NCBI GenBank assembly: GCA_009869945.1
Contig: WIXG01000714.1
Span: 1 to 25,123 of the forward strand
From: Mesaphorura yosii
Lineage: Eukaryota > Arthropoda > Collembola > Poduromorpha > Tullbergiidae
Direction: 5' to 3'
Length of the DNA: 25,123 nucleotides
Shown: positions 1 to 11,428 of the stretch, piece by piece
Numbering within the stretch: the stretch's first letter is position 1
Layout of the letters: every line of letters starts with the position of its first letter
The notes under the pieces: generated by a model
What the model was told of the DNA's origin: nothing
Databases searched by the model: none
The model's input: the letters and a program-made list of their open reading frames with translations, nothing else
Position numbers and translations under genes: made by a program

Positions 1-710
1 ATACTTCACTCAATGCGTTCTGGCACAGGAAAACACGAATTGCCCTGGCTGATTTGGCTTTCGGCTGACTTGACTCACCTGCACTCGCCTTCTGCATTCT
101 CGCCATCGTCGCCTTCCTCTCGCATTTTCGGTGCGGCTGACCTCTGGAAGCAGGCACAGCGTTCCGCTTTGACCACGGACCTCGGCGGGAGAAATTTGCG
201 TACTCGTCCCTTCCAAGCGTCTGATAACCACCTCGGCCTCGTTCAACATTTCAGCTTACTCCGAGTTGCGACATGCACAGCATGGAGAATCGGTCAGCTA
301 GCAAGCCCTTCAAAAGCGAATAAACTGCACAGAGCAACAAAGCCAGACTGGAGCCAGGCCAGAAGAACCCTTTTCCATGGGCTACTGCACCTTTTCGTTC
401 TATTTTTAGCTGTGCTTTATTTTGGTCGCCTTTCGCAGGTTTCTCCAGCATGAAAATCATCAATCCGCTCTCGACTCGCTGTTGTCAATCTTGAGTTGGC
501 CGTTTATACACTCTTGACGGCTTCAAGTACCCCTGAACTGCCTCGCGCTCACACTCCCTGCCCTCCATCACTTTTATCTCATACACGTACGGATCCGTCG
601 AGAGAAGACATTCTCACATTCAGCCTCCGAGGCGAATGTTTTCCTGCAAAGAAGCCGTCTAGTCTAGTGCTGCATCTGAATGCAGCGTTTAGGTTATTTT
701 ATGTTAAAGC

Positions 711-760
711 AGCAAGCAAGCAGGCAAACAGGCAAACAGACAGGCATGCAAGCAAGCAAG
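711..760. repeat. Degenerate AAGC/AGGC tetranucleotide microsatellite
   Basis: A run of imperfect 4-bp units (AAGC, AGGC, AAAC, AGAC) can be read directly. It lies in the stretch 1-1190, where I see no gene with convincing codon structure, only open frames without splice or domain support. Confidence 0.7.
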
Positions 761-1187
761 AAGAGAAGGGGAGCGGCATTCGTGCCGCAGAAGTCTCAGC
801 GTCCTGTTCAGTTAGGACAGTCAGCGCTGCACTTACGTGCTTAATAGAATTCTCTCTCTATCTTTCCCTGTAAATAGTAAATCCTGACGTAAAGGAAAAA
901 AACAGGCTTAATCATTTTGATTCTGAAGTCGGTTTGAATCGGGTCGTGTGTCTATTGTTTGTCGCCTGTGGCTCCTGGAGCACAATGGTGCGTGTGAATT
1001 ATTCAGAGCCAATACCAAACAAGAGCATCATGATTGTACCGTCAACTAAATCAGTGCCAGCGAACACGTCCTTTAATCAGAAGATTAAGGTAGAGTCTGC
1101 GGTGCCGCCAGCTGAAAAACCATCTGCTTCAAAGAATCACGGAATGTCTACCACTGCTACTGCCAAATCCGAGTCGAAAACACTTGA

Positions 1188-2398
1188 AAAAAAGTCTCCC
1201 TCGAAACGTACTGGGAAGAAGTCCGGCCAAAGTTCGAGTTCGAGGCAGTGACCCAACAAGAAGCTATCTGGATTACCCGAATTCACGCGCTTCGTGTACT
1301 TGCTGCTCCGCTACTCGTCCACCTGGGGCGCAATCCATTTTACATGACGAAAAATGGCAGGATTCGTCCTCACAAGTCAGCAGGCTTCCTATTCATGTGT
1401 CACCTCGGGCTACTGAGTTCCGGATTCGGCACTCTCTTCCAAATCTTCGCCTTGTTTGTGACTCAGCCCACGACGGGACTTCGACTAAATGATTTTGGGC
1501 ACCTGATACGAATTGTTGTAGTTATCAACTATTGCCAGATGTTTATCATCAAGTTCCACTTGGTCGCCCGTGCCGAAACAAATCGAAATACTTTTTCCGT
1601 GCTGTTTGTCTCCTTGAAGCAGTACGAAATCAGAAATCAGAGCCACGATCCGCCACTGCAAATACAATTCACAAACCTTCGAACGGTCAAAGTGTTGGTG
1701 GTGTACCTGGACATTTGTGCTTACGACGCACTACGCAATGAGTCAGCTTCACTGTCCTGTCTTTCTCCTGTTCGCCATCACTCTCGTCTGCACCAAATTG
1801 ATTGAGTGCGGTCCCCAAATGAATTTGTGAGTCAAGTCTCCGTTTTTCGTTATTTTATGATCAAATAGAAAATAGCCAACGTCTGCCGTACCATTTTACT
1901 TGGTTTTAGAACTGCCAATCCACTGTTGAATCGCTGGGCGCCCGAGCACCGAGCGACGGAGTTGTTCTTTGGCGTTCTGGGCCAGTACATCGAGCCTAAT
2001 CTGCCGTCAAATACCGCATTCGGATTCATACTGAGTATTCGACCTTCAGAACAGTGTGTATGAGCATTGTGCTCATACACACCGTTCTGAAGGTCGAATA
2101 CTCTCCGTTCATGAACACCTTCCCCCTGGTCGGATGTGCGTTGGTGCTCGGGTTTTACTTCCTCGCACTAAATTCAGTGTGCACCATTCACGCGACATCA
2201 GCTACCACTCTTCGGCGGAGGCGCCGAAATTTACGTCTGCGTAACCGGAAGTATTGGCGGCGGGTCAGGCGATCGTGCCATCCACTCACCGCAAGAATGG
2301 GAAATTACTGCCGAACATTCACCAGAAACTCAAACCTCATATTGTGGAGAGAGAGTGGGTTTAGATCTGCTCCTCCAAATGTTGATAACATTTAAATT
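1188..2398 (+). pseudogene. Broken 7TM chemoreceptor-like gene, paralogue of the 2807-4143 gene
   Basis: Relic of a multi-pass membrane receptor. The frame open from 1188 to about 1680 gives an N-terminal region and two hydrophobic segments (SAGFLFMCHLGLLSSGFGT; LIRIVVVINYCQMFIIKF) that follow the order seen in the intact neighbour. From about 1690 the matching sequence moves to another frame and ends in FLLFAITLVCTKLIECGPQMN. This is followed by a donor (gtgagt) placed exactly where the intact paralogue has its intron; about 45 residues of the middle are missing. The second exon starts after an acceptor near 1911. It is interrupted at 2033-2103 by an inverted duplication that shifts the frame, then resumes with VLIHTVLK-like and KYWRRVRRSCHPL segments matching KADNN...EYWRRYVRACRPW in the paralogue. 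Another shift falls in a GA-run at about 2346-2355; after it the homologous C-terminus (GLDLLLQMLITF) continues. No in-frame ATG is seen at the start. Pseudogene is the simplest reading; assembly error cannot explain every break. Family identity is inferred. Confidence 0.75.
2033..2103. repeat. Near-perfect 33-bp inverted repeat with 5-nt loop
   Basis: Arms 2033-2065 and 2071-2103 are reverse complements with one mismatch (2053/2083), separated by 2066-2070 (attgt). The right arm encodes conserved receptor-like sequence and the left arm does not, so the left arm looks like the inserted copy. Transcribed, it would fold into a long stable hairpin. Confidence 0.9.
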
Positions 2399-2806
2399 TT
2401 CCTGGCTAGAATTTGTGAAACTATTTAAATAAGATATGTGACAAAACAAAAGCCAAAGCTGCATGGCATTCTATCAGTGCTCCACGGAAAATTGTATGTC
2501 TTACATTTTTATGGCATGGAATTATTAATTATTGAGAACTGTTCAGGCTGCTGCTTCGCTGGTACTCGCGAATAGCTGTACTAAATAATTCACCATCATT
2601 CAATTCAAGGCAGCTTCCTTTCGATTCACAAGCGCCTGGCTGAATTGAGGCGCAAATGTGTCTGGTCATGTCATGCAGGCTCAAATTTCAACGCACTGCA
2701 GTAAAACCGCATTCCGTCTGAATATTCATGAGCTCATGGTTTTATGCTTCATTCCAACATTCAGTAATGTCAAGAAGCGAAGTGGGTTGAAGCTTAATGC
2801 GGACAA
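2399..2806. other. Intergenic spacer without recognisable gene
   Basis: AT-rich sequence between the broken and intact 7TM copies. I see no ORF with coding character, no RNA gene and no clear core promoter. It presumably holds the promoter and 5' UTR of the gene starting at 2807. Confidence 0.5.
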
Positions 2807-4143
2807 ATGAATCCTGGTCTTGTCAGTCACCTGCTAGAATTCACGATGGACAAATATTACAAATACAAACACAGGCTGTTCATCGCGATCGTGGGCGAGG
2901 ATGGTCTCGAGCCAACCCTTCGGCTGTATTCGATTGCCCTGAAGTACTGTAACCTCTGGTTTGCGAGCAGCTTGTACCTGGACAAGAATGAGCCGATGAA
3001 AGTGGTTCCACATCGCAGCCTGCACCGGCGTGCCATCGGCTATTACGGTTTCATCGCAACCCTGAGCACCAACCTCATAATTGTGCTCCAGCTCCTCGCC
3101 ACCATCCTTTCGACTGGCTTCCAGCTGAAAAGTTCTGGGTTCATGCTCCACGTTCTCTTTGCCCTCGTCAACACCATCATCATCAGGATCCAGTACGAGC
3201 TGGTCGTGCATCCGGAACGCGTTGCGCCAGTCGTCAACCTCAGCTACGACTTCCTGGCCGCCTATCAACGCACAAACTGCTGCCAGCTCCGGTTTCCAGT
3301 GCGGTTCATGCAGTTGACGGCTACGGCCCTCCTCGCAATGGAGGGCACGACGATCGTTGCGTTCTTCCTCGACTGCGAGTTGATAGTGGGCAGGATGCTC
3401 CCCGTCTGCCCCACACAGCGTCAGATCCCGATTGTGGTGTGGATCTGGGAGCATTTCCCGGCACCAGCGTACGCGTATCTTTCGTGCAGCGTGGTGTACG
3501 TCACAAATCTATTCTACTGTACGCTTCTGGTGACAAGCTTCACTCTGTACCCGCTGTTGGCTGGAATTCACAGCGTGGTCACATTAAATTTGTAAGTGAC
3601 TATCTTCGGTGTTTCGTTTCTACGATTTTCGAATTTCCCGTGTAATGCTGATTGTTTGTCTGAAGGGAACGGACACTTGCCGCCGAGAACCCCAACAGAC
3701 GTTCAGGTTTACGCTGCTGGGTTCGGGAGCAGTCTAAAATCTCAATCATCTGCCGCATTTACAACGAAACCGTGGATTCGATGAAGATTCTCGTGGTCGC
3801 ATTTACAATGGCCTACAACGTGCTCATTTACTACGCCCTCATCAAAGCAGACAACAACGTGGTGATGTATCTCTACTTTGGCGTCGGCGCCATCTCTACG
3901 ACTGTAGGCCTGGAAGCCCTCTCTCGACAATTCTACACGATGCACGACCTCTCGGCGAAGGAACTCGCTTATCGACAACTGCACGCGCCTGCCGCAGGCG
4001 AATACTGGCGGCGGTACGTGCGCGCATGCCGCCCGTGGACGGTGAATATTGGCGGCTTCTGCAGGAGCTACACACGGGACTCACACACGCAGCTGTGGAG
4101 GTTCGGCGGGGAAATCCTCATAGATTTGCTGCTGACTTTTTAA
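2807..4143 (+). CDS. Intact 7TM chemoreceptor-like (gustatory-receptor-like) protein, two exons
   Basis: Predicted plasma-membrane receptor of 420 residues, the usual size for arthropod gustatory-receptor-like proteins. Exon 1 is 2807-3591 and exon 2 is 3666-4143, with a 74-bp gtaagt...ag intron; the split codon joins in frame. ATG 2807 is used; ATG 2846 is an in-frame alternative. Hydrophobic segments lie at about residues 79-101, 110-127, 165-188, 222-250, 300-320 and 323-343, with a short hydrophobic C-terminus (ILIDLLLTF). The C-terminal block EYWRRYVRACRPW followed by a Gly/Phe stretch recurs in the broken copy upstream and resembles a C-terminal motif I associate with large springtail GR-like families. 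The insect TYhhhhhQF signature is not present. Ligand and ion-channel activity are unknown. The family name is inferred from topology, size and local paralogues; an unrelated 7TM family is possible. Confidence 0.8.
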
Positions 4144-4271
4144 TTCCATGGTTTAAATATTTTAACGACAGTTTTATGCACTTCTTCTCCCTGAAGGCGA
4201 ACACGAACACGAAGAATTGGTGATCGAATTAATATTCATGTGATTTTGTTGATGAATTCTAAAATCTACAT

Positions 4272-4277
4272 TTTATT
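4272..4277 (-). terminator. Poly(A) signal (AATAAA) of the carboxylesterase
   Basis: TTTATT on the plus strand reads AATAAA on the minus strand, about 55 bp past the esterase stop codon. Confidence 0.5.
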
Positions 4278-4332
4278 TGTGCATCGAGCTAACCAATGAA
4301 AGGTAGCAGACCAGGAATGAAGTACAGAAGAG

Positions 4333-6807
<2,475 letters not shown>

Positions 6808-7106
6808 TTTGGACTGGGCGACTGATGCTTTAGTCGATCAACGCCTTTCCACTCGCAAATAAGACCTGAATTAAGTTTGTCACGCGATTTTCTAACTCAC
6901 GAACCAGGAAGCATGTTTTATGAGGTTATTGACCGAAATAACGAATTGCAGTCCTAGAAAATCAAGAATGGATGAATGACCTGACGAAGCATCGATCCAA
7001 AATTCAACGGGGTTCCCCTCAAGATCTAGGAAATCTGCCATTGAATAAAGAATATGAATGATTTATTTAACAATCTATAGTAAACAAGCATAAAGATATT
7101 TTTAAT
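6808..7106. promoter_or_regulatory. Spacer: esterase promoter/5' UTR and Noc2 3' end
   Basis: Both flanking genes are read on the minus strand, so this spacer holds the Noc2 3' UTR and the upstream region of the esterase. TTTATT at 7062-7067 reads as a minus-strand AATAAA, 40-45 bp past the Noc2 stop. No other gene is seen. Confidence 0.45.
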
Positions 7107-10100
7107 TTAGTCAGAGTCTCCAAAATCATCAAAGTCAACAATTTCGTCCTGCAAATCCACGTCATCGTGTTCTTCCTCTTTCCACGCTGATGCTGCCTTC
7201 CCTTTGCCTTTGCCCTTCTTCCCTTTCTGCTTCTTCATCTTCTTCACTTTCTTCTGCTTGGGCTCAGCCTCCTCTTCGTCGTCTTCTTCGTCAATGTCTT
7301 CAGCTACTTCAGCATGTTTCTTCTTCTTGCCTTTCTTTGACTCCTGCACAGGTTCAGCTCCAGTCGGCTCCTCGTCGAATTTTGTTCGGAATTCCTCCTC
7401 GTCTCCGTCTCCAAATTCGTCGTCTTCACCGCCCGAGAAGTCGCCGTTACCACCATCTTCGTCGCCTGCGAAAAGCACCTTTTCCATCTTCGCTCGTTTC
7501 TTAGCTCCCTGACTCTTTTTCCCTGCAGCCACCGCCTTCGAGCTCGATTTAGGAATCAAGCGCTCTTCCCTCGTCTCATCTCCACCTCCTTTGCCATGCT
7601 TGTTGTTGTTGCTTCCGCCTCCCGCCACGGCCGCTCGCTGCAGCTTCGCCATCTGCTTGGCGTGCATTTGTCTCCACTCCTGAGCGAAGGCGATAATTGG
7701 CGGTGGCGGCTGCGCGTTTTCAATCTCGATGCGCAGCACCTGCAGGGATTTATCGTCGCTGAGGTGCACCAGACCTTTGTCCGCTGCCGCCGCTCGTTTC
7801 TCGCTCACGAACGCGGCGTTCGCTTCGATCTTCTCGACGAGAGTCTTGAACCGACGTGCCACTTCAGCATTTTTACACTTATTCTTGAGGAAAGTTTTCA
7901 GAAGAACTATCGCCTGGATCACGAGTTCAGGGAACGCAATGTCGGCACCGAGGACTTGGCACACGCCGAGCACCGTGTCATAGATCGCGTCAGCGACCGC
8001 TTTGTGGTACCCCGTTTCAGCAGAATCCGCCTTCAAGCAGCACTGCAAGTTGAGTGGACGCACGGAGAATTTGGCAGCGCTTTTGCGGCTGAAGTCGGTG
8101 AGGTTGAGGACTTCGAGGGCAAGCGGCAGGATTGGGATATAGGCTCCCGTCTTGGCTTGCAGGTCAGTCAGGATCTTGGCGATGTGGAAGCGCAATGGAA
8201 TGAATTTACGAGTCGGGACAAATTTCACGAGGCCCACGGCGACCTGCACAACAGGATGCATAAGCGGCTTCAGGCCCTCATCGCCTTTCATGGCGGCGTC
8301 CCCCAAAAGCTGTGCCCACAAATGAATTGAGTGCAGAAACTGCCACGAGACGACGATTCGCGTCGCTTCCTTCTTCGAGCCGAGCACACCGTCGGCGGAC
8401 ACACCGCGTGCTCGTGTGCGGTTGCGCTGCTTTCCTTTTCCTTCTTTCCCGCCGCCACCTCCACCGCCTTTTCCAGAAGATTCAGCCCTTCCAGCTCCAG
8501 CATTCCCGTTGCTTTCTCCTTCACTGCCCGCCATGGTCGCATTGCGCAGATGAATCGCCAGCTGGCGCACGAAAGGAAAGGCGATCGTGTACGCAAGGTG
8601 TGTGTCGAGCAAATAAATCTCCACAAGGCTCGCTCGCATAAAATTGACCGCCGGCCACGAGTTTGGGGTTGTAAACTTGCAGTTGGAGACGAAGGCGATG
8701 TACATTTGCTTGAGGACACGGTCGAGGAAGAAATCCTTGTTGTAGTTGGCCACACGAAGAATGGTGACAAAAGCTGCAATGCGAGCCGAGTCCTCTCCAG
8801 TGCTCCAGATTCCAATCAGCGTGCGGATGAGTTTATGGGATTTGGTCGTGAAGAGCGCCCAGAATCCAGCCATCGTCTGGCAGTGGCGCAGAACTGACGT
8901 GATGGCCTCTGGATTGCCCATCGACCGCAGAAATTGCACGAGGGCGTCCATGTACGAACGTAGGCGTGGGCGGAGTTTCACCCATCGACTCTCGTTCTTC
9001 GTGCGCACCTCCAAGGGCGATTTGGTGAAGGACTTGGCGGCGAATGAGGCGTTGTTTGTTGCGCAAAGGAACCGCGTACAGAATCTGAAGACGTGGTGAA
9101 TGCACAGTCGAATAAGAGCATTGAAGTTTGAAGAGCCTTCCACTTTCCAAGTTACATTAGCTGTAGCTTCCTTATTCTGAAGCACGGTCTCGACCCCCGA
9201 CTCAAATGCATCAACAACTTGCGCAAAAACGGTTAAGTCACGAGTGGTGGAGAGTTGATGTTCCCAGTGCGAGACAACGCTAAGGTTCACGATGCGCCGC
9301 TTCAGATAGTTGGCGACCTTTGCTTGATACTCGGCGGAGTTCTTGTCAATCGCCTGCTCTTCCTCCGACTCGGCCTCTGAGTCTGAAGCGATCTAAAGAA
9401 TGAAAGGAACGAGCGTTAATTGTATTCACGGACAAATAACGAAATACCCCATATGCATGAATGAATTTACTCAAATTACCTCCAATTCTGTTGGTGGCAC
9501 ATGCACGCCTTCATCCTCCTCTCCAGATTCGTCTTCCCCTTCCTCTTCATCACTCGCACCGAAGTTGAGCAGCTCCGCGTCGTTCTCCTTCAAGTACTCA
9601 AAGAAGTCTGGGTCCGTCTCCTGTAATGCTGCCAACGACTTCTTCAGACTGGCCGCCGTCACCTCTTTCGTGTCTTCGTCGTCAGGGTCCTCATCACGAA
9701 GGAAGTAGTCCACATCATCGTCCGAGTCTTCAGTGCCACCAGCTGTCTCCGTGCCCGAACCTAGACCCGTGCGTGCAATTGTCTTTTCATTTTGCAGTGA
9801 TCTTTCCAGTTCAGCGTTCAAATCTACAGAGTCATCATCATCGTCATCGCCTTCAGAGTCTTCTTCATCTTGGTCGTCCAGCCCCTCATCGGCCTCCTCC
9901 AATTCGTCGACGTCTTCCTCTTCTTCTGCCTGGCCTTCCTCACTTTCAGCATCATCTTCCCCTCCATTCAGCTCCACATGGTCGTCTCCGTCGCTGGAGT
10001 CCATCTCCTCCTCGCCGGATTGCTGCGAATCGTCTTCTTGGTTTTCCTCATCGTCGTCACTCAAAGTGTTGAGAAAATCGTCAAAACTCTCCATTTCGGA

Positions 10101-10160
10101 TGCCGCTGGCGACTTGGCCTCCTTCTGTCGCTTCTTGCCTTTCTTTTTGACCAAATTCAT
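7107..10160 (-). CDS. Noc2: Nucleolar complex protein 2 (Noc2/NOC2L), ribosome biogenesis factor
   Basis: Noc2 acts in the nucleolus and nucleoplasm with Noc1 and Noc3 in maturation and export of pre-60S ribosomes. Coding exons are 10160-9480 and 9392-7107, joined in phase 0 across an 87-bp gtaatt...ag intron, giving 988 residues. ATG 10160 is the first in-frame ATG and opens the basic start MNLVKKKGKKRQKE. The N-terminal third is a long Asp/Glu/Ser-rich region ending with the family-typical block ETDPDFFEYLKENDAELLNF and HVPPTELE. The large second exon carries the conserved Noc2 domain, with recognisable stretches FVRQLAIHLRNA, WQFLHSIHLWAQLL, KFIPLRFHIAKIL and TGAYIPILPLALEVL, then EWRQMHAKQ and a Lys/Glu-rich tail. 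It is longer than the roughly 750-residue human protein because of the acidic and lysine-rich ends and a Gly/Lys insertion inside the domain (see findings). Confidence 0.95.
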
Positions 10161-10609
10161 GGCGAAATCACTCAAATCACTGATTAAACGATTAAACCAC
10201 AATTTAGAGTTTATTTCGAACACTTGGCATTGGCACGTGTGGTGAGGTTTGGATACGCGAGTCCAGTTCGAAAGCCGGACGAAGGCTCAAGGAAGAAACA
10301 AGAAAGGACGTACACAAGTACGCAACATACGAATACGAAACGCGAATGCCGATTTGTTTCTTGAATTCTCAAACTGTTATCAGAAAAGTAAAGGAGTTGG
10401 AAGTGCTACTTTACGCTAGTAGGTTAACTCGATAACTCCGAAGCTGATTGCGTTGGAGAATATCCCAGGTCTCTGTACATTTTCACGGATTCTGTCTGCC
10501 TTTAGATCGGTAAGTTGCGTTTAACGCAAGAATACATGCACAAAATGTCTGAATTTGCAGTTGCTAACTACTAATTGGCTGACTTCTCTTGCCTTTAGTT
10601 TTGCTGAAG
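10161..10609. promoter_or_regulatory. Shared divergent promoter region of Noc2 and Dr1, with CACGTG E-box at 10234-10239
   Basis: The 449 bp separate two start codons that point away from each other, so both promoters and 5' UTRs lie here. A perfect CACGTG sits about 75 bp upstream of the Noc2 ATG. On the Dr1 side a good donor (cg|gtaagt at 10510) and acceptor (ctttag at 10598) predict an 89-bp 5'-UTR intron ending 11 bp before the Dr1 ATG. I see no clear TATA box. E-box function is inferred. Confidence 0.6.
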
Positions 10610-11271
10610 ATGTCTGAAAGTGAAGAGGACTTGACGATTCCACGCGCCGCCATGAACAAAATGATCAAGGAGATTCTTCCCTCCATCCGGGTCGCAAACG
10701 ACTCTCGAGAGTTGATTCTGAATTGCTGCACGGAATTTATTCACCTGATTTCCAGCGAGGCCAACGAAATCTGTAACCAGCAGACCAAAAAGACCATTTC
10801 ACCAGAGCACGTCCTTCAAGGTTATTGAACAAGTTACTGATAAGCTGCGCCTTCGTCATTTTCACAAGCTAATCCGAGTTTATCAATGCAGCTTTGGAAA
10901 AATTGGGCTTCCACGACTTTAAGGAGGAGGCAGCTGCTGTGATGGAAGACTGCAAGCAGATTGCGTCTAAACGCCGTCGTCAGTCGACTCGCCTGGAGCA
11001 TCTCGGCATTCCGGAAGAGGAGCTGCTCCGCCAGCAGCAGGAGCTGTTTGCCAAAGCGCGGGAGGAGCAAGCGTTACAAGAGCAGCAGCAGTGGCAAATG
11101 ATGCAGTTTGCATCGCAGGTGGCATCCTTCCAGAATTCAGTTGGTTCCAGCGCTGGAGCCGGAGCCAGCGTCAGTATGGCAGGCACATCTGTTGCGAGCG
11201 CGGGTCCTCCTGCAGCAGCAACGGCGGAGAAAAAGGCGCAAGGTCAAGACGAAGACTCGGACGAATACTAA
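10610..11271 (+). CDS. Dr1: NC2-beta / Dr1, TBP-binding transcription regulator
   Basis: Beta subunit of negative cofactor 2. It pairs with NC2-alpha (DRAP1) through a histone fold and binds TBP on promoters, blocking TFIIA/TFIIB entry. Coding exons are 10610-10820 and 10892-11271 with a 71-bp intron, giving 196 residues; the split codon restores Ala in HVLQALEKLGF. Residues about 8-90 form the histone fold (TIPRAAMNKMIKE, LILNCCTEFIHLISSEAN, TISPEHVLQALEKLGF). Next come the basic stretch KRRRQSTRLEHLGIPEEEL and a Gln-rich helix (LLRQQQELFAKAREEQAL), as in animal Dr1. The tail is rich in Ser/Ala/Gly and acidic at the end (QDEDSDEY). Length is slightly above the human 176 residues. It is divergent from Noc2 and convergent with the LAP1-like gene. 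Confidence 0.96.
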
Positions 11272-11366
11272 TTTAATGATGTTCTAATAACTGATAATGA
11301 TAAATTCTTATTCTAAAGCACACGGTACACAAAACTTTGAAGTTTGTATTTAAGGACTGATTAAAG

Positions 11367-11372
11367 TTTATT
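11367..11372 (-). terminator. Poly(A) signal (AATAAA) of the LAP1-like gene
   Basis: TTTATT on the plus strand lies 57-62 bp past the minus-strand stop at 11429. Only 157 bp separate the stops of Dr1 and this gene, so the two 3' UTRs are close or overlapping. Confidence 0.5.
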
Positions 11373-11428
11373 CACATTTTTACAGTTACAGAGTATCAAG
11401 AAGATAATTCTTAGTCTTAAAGTCCTTG

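Noticed and set aside
79..249. Minus-strand frame from ATG 249 to a perfect CAG|GTGAGT donor
   Set aside because: The donor is good, but the 57 encoded residues are Arg-rich without family resemblance, and no partner exon lies within the window.
13..453. 146-codon plus-strand open frame
   Set aside because: Ser/Arg/Leu-rich composition typical of a chance frame; no domain or signal.
496..873. 125-codon plus-strand frame crossing the tetranucleotide repeat
   Set aside because: The repeat itself keeps the frame open; no protein-like features.
985..1251. Plus-strand Ser/Lys/Thr-rich open frame ending at 1251
   Set aside because: Low complexity, no domain and no splice support. Its end overlaps the first frame of the broken receptor (from 1188) in a different frame.
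2834..3454. 206-codon antisense frame
   Set aside because: Lies opposite the intact receptor exon; rich in Glu/His/Arg as expected of a shadow.
7596..8330. 244-codon plus-strand frame
   Set aside because: Antisense shadow of the Noc2 exon.
9733..10245. Ser-rich plus-strand frame
   Set aside because: Antisense of the acidic Noc2 N-terminus; Ser runs come from reversed Asp/Glu codons.
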